Below are positions 9,101 through 16,068 of a DNA stretch of 64,000 nucleotides, piece by piece. Within the stretch, counting starts at the first letter, position 1; every line of letters starts with the position of its first letter. The translations under genes and the position numbers were made by a program. The notes under the pieces are model-generated. The model had not been told where the DNA came from, searched no databases, and worked only from the letters and a program-made list of their open reading frames with translations. Source of the stretch: Micromonospora coerulea (GTDB taxonomy: Bacteria > Actinomycetota > Actinomycetes > Mycobacteriales > Micromonosporaceae); contig NZ_JAEMUW010000020.1 in NCBI RefSeq assembly GCF_016598485.1, positions 1 through 64,000 of the forward strand, given 5' to 3'.

Positions 9101-9517
9101 CCGTCGGGCCACGTCACGGTGCCGGGCCACCTCGGAACCGATCACGAAGAAGGTGGCCCGGGCCCGGTGCCGGCGCAGCACGTCGAGCACCCGGGGGGTC
9201 CAGGTCGGGTCCGGCCCGTCGTCGAACGTGAGGGCGATGGTCCGCGCGGGCAGCCGGTACGACCGGGCCTGGTCGCCCCGGACGTCGAGCACCGGCCCGC
9301 CGTCGAGGATGCTGCTCGGTACGGTGCCCTGGGCCTCGGCCTCACGGACGTGGTCGGGCCGGAACCGCGCGTTGGCGTACGCCTCCACCAGTAGGACGCA
9401 CACCACGACCATGACCAGGGACGCGCACACGAACCGGCCGGCCCGCAGGCCGAGGCGGCCCGCACGGCGGTCGTCGGCGGGGTCGGCGGCGCGACGGTGG
9501 CGGTTCGCCACGATCAT
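6200..9517 (-). CDS. Three-domain polysaccharide protein: NodB deacetylase, GT2 synthase, acyltransferase-3
   Basis: A 1105-residue membrane protein with three enzyme modules. After a membrane anchor (about residues 27-47) comes a carbohydrate esterase 4/NodB domain, with TFDDGPD (Asp99, Asp100), the metal-binding H150-x3-H154 of VHTFTHPD, and LLHDSGG near 249. Two membrane segments follow, then a processive GT2 domain, with VPAYNEQ at 373, VVDDGSTDGT at 401, the DADT metal site at 452, EDTD at 543 and QRYRW (QxxRW) at 580. After more membrane helices an acyltransferase-3 domain starts near 745, with the R-x10-H arrangement of RALALGRVITYH. It probably polymerises, de-N-acetylates and O-acylates an N-acetylhexosamine polymer in the envelope; substrate and product are inferred. 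Its ATG overlaps the stop of the upstream gene (ATGA). Confidence 0.88.
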   Translation of the reverse strand: MIVANRHRRAADPADDRRAGRLGLRAGRFVCASLVMVVVCVLLVEAYANARFRPDHVREAEAQGTVPSSILDGGPVLDVRGDQARSYRLPARTIALTFDDGPDPTWTPRVLDVLRRHRARATFFVIGSEVARHRDVARRTVAEGHELGVHTFTHPDVSVLPGWRQRMEYAQTQMAIVDAAGVRTSLLRFPYSSVPGAVDDANWPVIRQAAGLGYLTVVNDLDGRDWARPGVDAIVRSMTPAEGAGAVVLLHDSGGDRSQTIAALDRFIPLMQARGYTFTTISDGVNRARPGTAGVVGNVPASTADRWQAAPVVWAIRLADLILRGLALIFVVVGALVLARTLLLLALAHRLARRRRAHRWPWGVVSAPVSVIVPAYNEQAGIVATVRSLVANDHRDIEVIVVDDGSTDGTADLVDSLGLDGVRVIRKPNGGKAAALNTGLLYASHDIIVTVDADTVFEPDAIRRLIEPFTDPRIGAVAGNVKVANRRRLLGQWQHIEYVIGFNLDRRFYEMLGCIPTVPGAIGAFRRRALVSAGGMSGDTLAEDTDITMAILRAGWRVVYQDRARSWTEAPASVGDLWRQRYRWSYGTMQAMWKHRRAVFDRGASGRFGRFGLPMLALFGVALPLLGPVLDLLALYGLFFLDTTKTAVAWVAMLAMQVVTAAVAFRLDRERLRPLLTLPLQQFAYRQLMYLVLARSVVTALTGSGLGWRKLKRAGDVADDEAGAASPTSGGAPDGRAGRDRWFDTLRALALGRVITYHMFGAAWLSLAFPAMGVMFALGGSLMASSLDRSPQRAVSSRLRRLLPGLWALGVVLLPLMVWHGWSNRPAWLALLTWLVPVVQPPGSEWAADVTGVLWYLVTYLWFVLLSPAALALYRRWPVWSLAAPLAGVILLQTAAPELNGPVGSVLTDLATFGACWLLGFAHRDGQLRRLTLPSLLALASLCLAIALGWLVTHPGAGLDLNDIPVAQAFWSLGFVLLLLRVRPPMTWLARIRPLDRLVAALNSRALTIYLWHNAAIVVCFAVADLTGVWRLGQLGDLMVALVILAGLVLALGWIEDLSARRPARLLPWSHQPRPIGRERAHPSPRHATVGAPADVRQQEVTAVR

Positions 9518-10119
9518 CCCGTCGCCCCCGGGCCGAGGTCAGGCATGCTGGGTACGGGGCCGACGATGGGTCCGGCGGGGGCGGACCCGGTCGGCGACGC
9601 GGCGGCTGGTGGTGTCGAGGTCTCCGGCAGCTGAGTCGGCGAGGTGGTCCGGGGCGGTGGCTCGGGGGACGGCCGGCTGAGCGGGGGCCGGCTGGGCGAG
9701 CGGCGTGGCAGGGGACCGGCCGGCGCCCGCGACGGCCGGGCCGTCCGCACCTGCGGCAACTCGGCTTCCGGGGCGGCCGGATCCGGTGCCGGGTCCACGG
9801 TGTCCTCCGGCTCCGGAGCCCGGGTCGGATACGGATCCTCCAGTGGTGACGGTGCGGCGCCGGGCGGGCCCCCGGTCCCGTCCCCCTGGGTGCCGCCGAC
9901 CGAGAGCGGACCGGGCTGCGTCGGCGCGGCGGGGCCGGGGAGCAGGGCGCCCGCCGCCATCGGCAGATAGCCCAGCGAGGCGACTGCGAACAGCACCCCC
10001 GCGCGCCGGATCCGGCGGCGACGGATGCCGGTGGCATCGACGAACACCGGTTGGGCCGGTCGAGACAGGACGGCGGGGAGGGTGTGCGGGGGGTGTCCGG
10101 GCAACCCATCGAAAGACAT
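9514..10119 (-). CDS. Pro-rich single-span membrane protein coupled to the polysaccharide synthase
   Basis: About 200 residues: a short cytosolic head, basic residues (RRRRIRR), one hydrophobic segment near residues 40-58 (GVLFAVASLGYLPMAAGALL), then an outside region of about 140 residues made almost entirely of Pro, Ser, Thr, Ala and Arg. No catalytic domain is visible. A GTG four codons upstream (10131) is an alternative start. The ATGA overlap with the next gene indicates translational coupling and equal dosage, so it may be an accessory or spacer subunit that carries the polymer through the peptidoglycan. This role is inferred from context only. Confidence 0.7.
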   Translation of the reverse strand: MSFDGLPGHPPHTLPAVLSRPAQPVFVDATGIRRRRIRRAGVLFAVASLGYLPMAAGALLPGPAAPTQPGPLSVGGTQGDGTGGPPGAAPSPLEDPYPTRAPEPEDTVDPAPDPAAPEAELPQVRTARPSRAPAGPLPRRSPSRPPLSRPSPEPPPRTTSPTQLPETSTPPAAASPTGSAPAGPIVGPVPSMPDLGPGATG

Positions 10120-10311
10120 GTCAACGGCCACCGGTCGAGGCTATGAGGAGCTTGTCAGCGTATGTCCTAGTTTGGGAGTCAGGTACTTCCACGGATGTTT
10201 CGCCATTCGAATATCCGGAAATACCGCTGATAAGGGCATCAGACCGGACAGACGTGCGTCGAGTGGCGAAAAAGGATGAACGACGCGGCGCCGGGCTCTT
10301 TGCTCCCGCAC

Positions 10312-10779
10312 TCAGCCGTCCCCGCGCCCGTACCCGGCCCGCGCCGCGGCCACCTCGGCCGACCGTCGCTGCCGCCACCGCCGCTGCGCCTCGGCGTTGC
10401 AGACCCGGCACACCCGGCGGTACCGCCCGGTCGCCTCGTCCACCTCCCGCTCGTGGCCGTTGCGGCACCGGTGGTCGCGGCGTCGGTCGCGGCAGTTCTC
10501 CGCCCGGCTCACCTGGCGCAGATGGGTCGGCTCGATGCAGTCCGACACACCACAGCTCTGGTCGACGTCCAGGTCGGGGTCGTAGCCGCCGACGAACACC
10601 GCGAAGGCCGCGATGTGCGCCCACGCCCGCCCGGCGACCTTCTGGTGGACATCGCGCCGGGATCCGTAGCCCCGGACGATCAGGCAGCCGTCGTCGCGGC
10701 GTGCCGCGCGGGCGAGCAGGTGGGCCCGCAGGCTGTCCTCGGTGAAGTGCCGGGACAGGCCGGTGACCGCGGAGAGCAC
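10312..10779 (-). CDS. HNH-type endonuclease-like protein
   Basis: A 155-residue protein with an HNH/zinc arrangement: RAWAHIAAFAVFVGG, then CGVSDCIEPTHL (the C-x4-C-x2-P-x-HL pattern of HNH nucleases), SRAEN, and a C-terminal zinc-ribbon-like CRNGH ... CRVCNAEA. Such single-domain proteins are common in actinobacteria and phages and act as nicking or double-strand endonucleases or as homing-type nucleases. GTG at 10779 is the likely start; the frame stays open far upstream on the antisense of another frame, without family similarity. The target and role are unknown. Confidence 0.7.
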   Translation of the reverse strand: MLSAVTGLSRHFTEDSLRAHLLARAARRDDGCLIVRGYGSRRDVHQKVAGRAWAHIAAFAVFVGGYDPDLDVDQSCGVSDCIEPTHLRQVSRAENCRDRRRDHRCRNGHEREVDEATGRYRRVCRVCNAEAQRRWRQRRSAEVAAARAGYGRGDG

Positions 10780-10865
10780 GCCCGCAGCGTAGCGGCCGTC
10801 AGCCGCGGCGGCGCCACCACCGACGCCGCCGCGGTGCCGGAACCTTTGCCTTGGGCGGCAGCGGA

Positions 10866-12323
10866 CTAGCCGCGGGCGCCGACGCCGAGCAGCACGGCCA
10901 GCCCGAGGGCGCTGCGCGGGGCGTACGGCACCCGCCACAGCCCGCCGTGCGCGGCGCGGTACGCCTCGTCCTGCCACGGGTGTTCCTGGGCCGGGCCGCC
11001 ACCGGTACGCAGGGCGTGCACGAGCAGCGCCGCCATCAGGGTGTTGCTGGTGGCCGGCTCGAACACCTCGATGCCGAACCGGTGCGCGCCCGCGTACGCG
11101 GCCGCGAGGGCCCGGTTGCGCAGCACCGACCGGGTACGCGTCGGCGGGGCGACCGTGAACGACACGGTGCTGCCGGCGTCGCGGGCCACGGTGGCGCGCC
11201 ACCGCTGCAGTCGCTTGGCGAGGGCGTAGTTCGGGCCCTGCTGCGGCACCAGGCTGTCGTTGATCCCCGGGTCGGCGCCCGGCGGGTAGTTGCGGTGCAG
11301 CAGCCGCCCGCCGGAGAGCACCCGCAGCGACCGGCGGGCGAGACCACGCTGCGCGTAGCCCCGCTCGGCGTGGCGGACCGCGTCCCCGGGGACGGCGAAC
11401 ACGTCCGTGGGGGTGGCGAGGAACGCCAACGCCACGTCCTCGCGGTGCTGCTGGAGATGCCGGGTGAGCGCGTCCACGGCCATCGCCACCCGCACGTTGG
11501 TCGCCCCGTCGGCGTAGACGTAGTTGCCGAGCACGAGCCGGCCGTCCAGGCCGCGCAGCCATTCGGCGGCCTGCGGGAGGCGGTGCAGCAGGTCCGCGCC
11601 GGCCCCGGCGGCGAGCGCCGGGTCGTCGTCGGCCGTGCCGGGCGGCACCGGTAGGTGCAGGCGCCCGGCGTACCGGTGGGTGGTGCGCAGCAGCCGCCGC
11701 CAGATGTCCGGGCGGGGCAGGTCGACCGCCACCACGTCGCCGCCCCAGCGCAGCACGGACGGCAGCGGGCCCATCTCGGCGCCCGCGCCGAGCACCACGA
11801 TGCGCTGGTCGCGCAGGTCGAGCCAGTCGGGGTTGGCCAGCACCGTGCGGACCGCCTCGGCACAGGACGGTTCGATCACGCCGGCGTCGACCCAGGCGTC
11901 GAGCCGGCGGCGCAGGTCGTCGCCGCGCAGCCGCTGCCCCCGGTACGGCACGGACAGTTCCCGCTCGGCCGGGCCGGTGCCGACGACGGTGGCGGTGTCC
12001 AGCGGTTGCCCGACGGCGGTGGTGAAGACCTCGTCCAGGGGGAGTTCCGGACCCTCCTCGGGCACGACCCGCATCCGCGCGTGCAGGGCGGCGAGGCCGT
12101 CGCGGGCGATGGTCAGCGCCGCCTCGCGGGAGAACAGCCCGGCCTCGACGAGCCGGCGGAAGTGCCCGAGGTAGCCGTGCCGCCAGTTGGTCTCGTGCTC
12201 GGCCGCGCGTGCGCCGACCGGGTCGACGGCGCGCAGGGCGTCGGCGACGACCGCGCGGCCGAGCGCGCTCGTGCTGCGCGTGCCGTCCACCATGGGGAAC
12301 ACCACCCCGCTCGTGCGTTCCAC
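10866..12323 (-). CDS. Conserved hypothetical protein with a Rossmann-like motif, 485 aa
   Basis: A large soluble protein I cannot name. The middle has a nucleotide- or SAM-binding fold signature, RIVVLGAGAEMGPL followed by VVAVDLPRPDIW (beta-Gly-rich loop-alpha-beta ending in an acidic residue). The N-terminal 150 residues are helical and Arg/Glu-rich. The C-terminal half has well-ordered stretches such as NYPPGADPGINDSLV, QQGPNYALAKRLQRWR and FEPATSNTLMAALL. Length and codon regularity show a real gene. It is 86 bp upstream of the HNH gene on the same strand, so they may be co-transcribed. A dehydrogenase or methyltransferase-like activity is possible but unproven. Confidence 0.75.
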   Translation of the reverse strand: MERTSGVVFPMVDGTRSTSALGRAVVADALRAVDPVGARAAEHETNWRHGYLGHFRRLVEAGLFSREAALTIARDGLAALHARMRVVPEEGPELPLDEVFTTAVGQPLDTATVVGTGPAERELSVPYRGQRLRGDDLRRRLDAWVDAGVIEPSCAEAVRTVLANPDWLDLRDQRIVVLGAGAEMGPLPSVLRWGGDVVAVDLPRPDIWRRLLRTTHRYAGRLHLPVPPGTADDDPALAAGAGADLLHRLPQAAEWLRGLDGRLVLGNYVYADGATNVRVAMAVDALTRHLQQHREDVALAFLATPTDVFAVPGDAVRHAERGYAQRGLARRSLRVLSGGRLLHRNYPPGADPGINDSLVPQQGPNYALAKRLQRWRATVARDAGSTVSFTVAPPTRTRSVLRNRALAAAYAGAHRFGIEVFEPATSNTLMAALLVHALRTGGGPAQEHPWQDEAYRAAHGGLWRVPYAPRSALGLAVLLGVGARG

Positions 12324-12475
12324 CGCGACTGCCCTCCTCGTCCGGCGCCGGTCCGCGGACGCCGGCTGCCACTCTGCCGCATCCGGTCCGGCCCCGCAGC
12401 GTCCCGTCCCCCGCTGCGGGCCGGATGCGGCGGTGGCAGGATCGGCGGGTCGGCGTTCACGACCGGAAGGAAGTC

Positions 12476-13504
12476 ATGCGTTACCGCACCCTCGGCGGCA
12501 CCGGAACGGTGGTGTCGAACCTCTGTCTGGGCACGATGACCTTCGGCGCGGAAACCGACGAGGCGGGCAGCTTCGCCCAGCTCGACCGGTTCGTCGACGC
12601 CGGCGGCACCTTCATCGACACCGCCGACGTCTACTCCACCGGCGTGTCGGAGGAGATCGTCGGTCGCTGGCTGCGCGACCGCCCGGGCGTGCGCGACCGG
12701 GTGGTGATCGCCACCAAGGGCCGGTTCCCGATGGGCCCCGGAGCGAACGACGCCGGGCTGTCCCGGGTGCACCTGACCCGCGCGCTCGACGCCAGCCTGC
12801 GCCGGCTCGGCGTCGAGGCGGTCGACCTGTACCAGGCGCACGCCTGGGATCCGCTGACCCCGCTGCCGGAGACGCTGCGCTTCTTCGACGACGCGGTCCG
12901 GGCCGGCAAGATCCACTATGCCGGGGTCAGCAACTTCACCGGCTGGCAGTTGCAGAAGGCCGCCCTGCTCACCCAGCACCTGCACCTCACCCCGATCGTG
13001 ACCCTGCAACCGCAGTACAACCTGCTGGTCCGGGAGATCGAGTTCGAGCTCGTGCCGGTGTGCGAGAACGAGGGCATCGGCATCCTGCCCTGGTCGCCGC
13101 TGGGCGGCGGCTGGCTGACAGGCAAGTACCAGCGGGACCGCCCGCCCACCGGCGCCACCCGGCTGGGCGAGGACCCGGAGCGAGGGGTCGAGGCGTACGC
13201 CGGGCGCAACGCGCAGGAGCGCACCTGGCGGGTGCTCGACGCGGTGCGTCGGGTGGCGGAGCAGCGGGGCGTGTCGATGTCGGCGGTGTCGCTGGCCTGG
13301 CTGGCCGACCGGCCGGCGGTGACCTCGGTGATCCTCGGGGCGCGCACCACCGAGCAGCTAGACGACAACCTCACCGCCGCCGACCTGAGCCTCACCGCCG
13401 AGGAGACCCGGCTGCTGGACGAGGCGAGCGCCCCACCGGTGGCGGACTACCCGTACGGCGGGCCGGGCGTGCGGCAGCGCGGCCGGGAGTTGCCCGCCGG
13501 CTGA
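12476..13504 (+). CDS. Aldo/keto reductase
   Basis: A 342-residue NADPH-dependent oxidoreductase with a TIM-barrel AKR fold, similar to the YhdN/Tas/potassium-channel-beta type. The catalytic Asp-Tyr pair sits in TFIDTADVYSTG (about residues 45-56), the Lys in VVIATKGRF, and the His in DLYQAHAWD. Cofactor-binding motifs VSNFTGWQLQ, ILPWSPLGGGWLTGKY and SVILGARTTEQL occur in order. GGAAGG stands 4-9 bases before the ATG. It is divergent from the unknown 485-aa gene (about 150 bp between starts). The physiological carbonyl substrate cannot be read from sequence. Confidence 0.92.
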   Translation: MRYRTLGGTGTVVSNLCLGTMTFGAETDEAGSFAQLDRFVDAGGTFIDTADVYSTGVSEEIVGRWLRDRPGVRDRVVIATKGRFPMGPGANDAGLSRVHLTRALDASLRRLGVEAVDLYQAHAWDPLTPLPETLRFFDDAVRAGKIHYAGVSNFTGWQLQKAALLTQHLHLTPIVTLQPQYNLLVREIEFELVPVCENEGIGILPWSPLGGGWLTGKYQRDRPPTGATRLGEDPERGVEAYAGRNAQERTWRVLDAVRRVAEQRGVSMSAVSLAWLADRPAVTSVILGARTTEQLDDNLTAADLSLTAEETRLLDEASAPPVADYPYGGPGVRQRGRELPAG

Positions 13505-13508
13505 CCGG

Positions 13509-14108
13509 TCACCCGGCCGGCCCGGTCGGGCCGCCCGCCTCGTCGCTGTCGAGGCGGGCGTGCAGGTGCATGTCGTGCCAGCCGTCGGCGTGGTGGCCCT
13601 CGCCGCGTTTCGTGCCCTCGGCGGCGAAGCCGGCGCGCTGCGCGACCCGGCAGGAGGCGACGTTGACCGTCGAGTGGCACAGCTCGACGCGGTGCAGCCG
13701 CAGCGCCCGGAAGCACCAGGCGGCGAGCCCGCTCAGCGCCCGGGGGGCGACGCGCCGGCCGCGTGCGGCCGGCAGCACCCAGTACGACACCTCCGCCAGG
13801 CCCTCGGCCAGGACGATCCGGCGCAGGCTGATCTGCCCGACCACCCGGCCGGCGTCGGTGACCGCCCAGCCGGCGCCGGTCTCAGCGCGCCACCGGTGCG
13901 GCCAGCCGGCGATCCACTCCGCCGCCTCGCCGTCGGTCATCGAGCGGCAGTGCCAGCGCCGGATGGCGGGGTCGGCGTAGCCGGCCAACACGCTGGCCCG
14001 GTCGGCCGGCTGCCAGGGCCGCAGTTGCAGCCCGTCGGCGGTGATCCGGGGTTGGGGCAGCGCGGCCAGTGATCCGGGCGGCACCGCGGGTCCCATGAGC
14101 AGGGGCAC
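13509..14108 (-). CDS. GNAT-family N-acetyltransferase (RimJ/RimL type)
   Basis: A 199-residue acetyltransferase of the acetyltransf_3 group. It has the start block LQLRPWQPADRASVL, VVGQISLRRIVLAEGLAEVSYWV, the acetyl-CoA loop AARGRRVAPRALSGLAAWCF and the C-terminal HRVELCHSTVNVASCRVAQRA followed by GF. RimJ/RimL-like enzymes modify N-termini of ribosomal proteins or small amines and antibiotics. It converges with the aldo/keto reductase gene, stops only 4 bp apart. A second ATG four codons in (14096) is an alternative start. Confidence 0.85.
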   Translation of the reverse strand: MPLLMGPAVPPGSLAALPQPRITADGLQLRPWQPADRASVLAGYADPAIRRWHCRSMTDGEAAEWIAGWPHRWRAETGAGWAVTDAGRVVGQISLRRIVLAEGLAEVSYWVLPAARGRRVAPRALSGLAAWCFRALRLHRVELCHSTVNVASCRVAQRAGFAAEGTKRGEGHHADGWHDMHLHARLDSDEAGGPTGPAG

Positions 14109-14145
14109 GGGGCGACTCTAGGCGACACCCGCCGGCCGGCGCTGG

Positions 14146-14964
14146 TCAGCGGCGCCGGGCGCCGGCCGGGGTCGCCGGCCGGGTGCGCTCCAGGTCGACG
14201 CCGACCAGCTCGGCGAACCGGGGGTCGACCGCCAGCAGCGGGCGCGGCCCGAACAGCGCCATCGCGTTCAGCAGCTCGTCCGTGCTCCGCTCGCTCCACG
14301 CCGGGCGGCGCTCCGGCGCCAACTCGGCGTGCGCGCGGCGCTGCCGGCGCAGCAGCCGGCGGGCGGCCGTCCCGGTCTCCGGGACCTCGCACAGCCACCA
14401 GCCGGCCAGCGCCGTGGCCAGGCAGCACAGCAGCAGGCCGGCCACGGACGCCGGGCCCCCGGCGGTACGCCCCTCGACCGCACTGTCGATCAGCCGGGTC
14501 ACCCCGACGGCGGCCACGCCGAACAGCGGCAGCGTGCCGACGACCATCCGCCGCCGCTGCCGCGGGGTGAGCAGCCAACCGTCGCGGACCAGCCGGCCGA
14601 CCATCCGCCGCAGGGCCCGGCCCACGGCCGGGTCGGCGAGCACCGCCGCCCAGGTCTGCGGCCGGCGCAGTGCGGCGTGCAGCGCCCGGACCAGCGGGGC
14701 AGAACCGCCGGGCGGCGGCCCGTCGACCGACAGGGTCGACAGCTCACCCAGCCGTACCACGCCGCCCCGGCGCAGCGCCGCCATGCCCACCTGGCAGGCC
14801 AGCCCGGCCCGGTCGGTGAGGTACGCCAGCTCGACGGTGCTCGGTGGCTCGCCCCGGGTACGCCAGCCGGTCAGCGCCCTGATCGCCAGGGCGAGGGCGA
14901 GCGTCCCGGCAACCGCCGCCAGATAGTCGAGGAGGAAGAGTGGACCGCTGACGCCCCAGAGCAT
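14146..14964 (-). CDS. TIGR04222-type membrane protein
   Basis: A 272-residue protein matching the TIGR04222 family of actinobacterial membrane proteins of unknown function. It has a first membrane helix (PLFLLDYLAAVAGTLALALA), the conserved ELAYLTDRAG / GMAALRRGGVVRLG block near residue 40, a VGRALRRMVGRLVRDGWL segment, then helices around MVVGTLPLFGVAAVGVTRL and GLLLCCLATALAGWWL. Many relatives end in a Gly/Cys-rich tail; this one ends in a basic RTRPATPAGARRR. The start at MLWGVSG places the first helix correctly; the frame is open upstream without similarity. Confidence 0.75.
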   Translation of the reverse strand: MLWGVSGPLFLLDYLAAVAGTLALALAIRALTGWRTRGEPPSTVELAYLTDRAGLACQVGMAALRRGGVVRLGELSTLSVDGPPPGGSAPLVRALHAALRRPQTWAAVLADPAVGRALRRMVGRLVRDGWLLTPRQRRRMVVGTLPLFGVAAVGVTRLIDSAVEGRTAGGPASVAGLLLCCLATALAGWWLCEVPETGTAARRLLRRQRRAHAELAPERRPAWSERSTDELLNAMALFGPRPLLAVDPRFAELVGVDLERTRPATPAGARRR

Positions 14965-15131
14965 GGCGCCAAGTATGAATCGTCGCCCGGCGCGGACCGC
15001 ACCGGTGTGAGCCGCACCTCCCGGGCGAGCGCAGCCGCCTCGCCGGTGCGGTCGGCCCCCTGGTCGGTCACGGTTCGGCGCGCCCGGATTCCGGGTCGCG
15101 CCGGCCGGAGCGTGGCGATAGCGTGCCGGCA

Positions 15132-15617
15132 ATGCGCATCCGAGAGTTCGCCGCGGCCGACTGGGACCAGGTCTGGCCGATCGTCGAGGACGTCATCACC
15201 GCCGGGGACACCTTCCCGTACGACCCGTCCTGGACGTCGGAGTTCTGTCACGACGTGTGGGTGGAACGGGCACCCGGGCACACGGTGGTGGCCGAGGCGG
15301 ACGGGACGATCCTCGGCACGGCCAAGATGGGGCCGAACCGGCCCGGCCCCGGCTCGCACGTGGCCACCGCGAGCTTCATGGTGGCCAGCGCCGCCCGGGG
15401 ACGCGGCGTCGGCCGGGCGCTGTGCGAGTACGCCCTGGACTGGGCCCGGCGGCAGGGGTACGCGGCGATGCAGTTCAACGCCGTGGTGGAGGTCAACGAG
15501 GCGGCGGTGGAGCTGTACCGGCGGCTCGGGTTCACCGTCATCGGCACGGTGCCGGAGGCGTTCGCCCACCCCACCCTGGGCCGGGTGGGGCTGCACGTGA
15601 TGCACCGTCCCCTCTAG
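15132..15617 (+). CDS. GNAT-family N-acetyltransferase
   Basis: A 161-residue single-domain acetyltransferase. It shows IREFAAADWDQVWPIVED, FPYDPSW, the beta4 strand HVATASFMVASAARGRGVG (acetyl-CoA R-G-x-G-x-G/A loop) and NEAAVELYRRLGFTVIGTV at the end. The pattern resembles phosphinothricin/toxin-amine acetyltransferases, but no substrate is certain. An in-frame GTG three codons upstream is a second possible start. It is divergent from the TIGR04222 gene. Confidence 0.88.
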   Translation: MRIREFAAADWDQVWPIVEDVITAGDTFPYDPSWTSEFCHDVWVERAPGHTVVAEADGTILGTAKMGPNRPGPGSHVATASFMVASAARGRGVGRALCEYALDWARRQGYAAMQFNAVVEVNEAAVELYRRLGFTVIGTVPEAFAHPTLGRVGLHVMHRPL

Positions 15618-15669
15618 ACCGCCCCCCACCGGCCTGTCCCGGTGGCGCGCCATCGACCAGGATGGTGGC

Positions 15670-16059
15670 ATGAGCGAAGCGCCGATCGACCTGTCCGCCG
15701 CGCTGGCCCGTTTCGACCAGTTGTGGAGCCCGCGCATCGTCACCCGGGTCAACGACTACGACGTGCGGGTGGCCAAGGTGGCCGGCGAGCACGTCTGGCA
15801 CGCTCACGACGACACCGACGAGTTCTTCCTGGTGCTCGACGGGGAGCTGCGGATCGCGCTGCGCGACGGGGGCGCCGAGCGGGAGGTGGTGCTGCCGCGC
15901 GGCGCGGTGTTCGTGGTGCCGCGCGGGGTCGAGCACCGGCCGTCCGCGCCGGGCGGCGCGTCGATCCTGATGTTCGAGCCGTCCGGCACGTCCAGCGTCG
16001 GGGACCGGCACGACCCGGTCCCCGACCACGTGGACGCCACCACCGGCCACCGACTGTGA
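15670..16059 (+). CDS. Small cupin-domain protein
   Basis: A 129-residue single cupin. The first metal motif HAHDDTDEFFLVLDGEL (H-x-H-x3-4-E) is at about residues 44-60 and the second, PRGVEHRPSAP (G-x2-H), near 84-94. Such proteins bind a divalent metal and act as sugar isomerases, dioxygenases or ligand sensors. It follows the GNAT gene by 52 bp and ends 10 bp from the convergent MFS gene. Confidence 0.85.
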   Translation: MSEAPIDLSAALARFDQLWSPRIVTRVNDYDVRVAKVAGEHVWHAHDDTDEFFLVLDGELRIALRDGGAEREVVLPRGAVFVVPRGVEHRPSAPGGASILMFEPSGTSSVGDRHDPVPDHVDATTGHRL

Positions 16060-16068
16060 GCGGCCCGG

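Noticed and set aside
7244..9394. Long + strand open frame (716 codons) opposite the polysaccharide gene
   Set aside because: It is antisense to a gene with three clear enzyme domains and its product is a Gly/Gln/His/Arg/Pro-rich string with no domain.
10780..12372. Upstream extension of the HNH frame to give a 686-residue protein
   Set aside because: The extension is Arg/Gly/Ala-rich and antisense-like; it overlaps the 485-aa gene. The HNH similarity starts at VLSAVTG.
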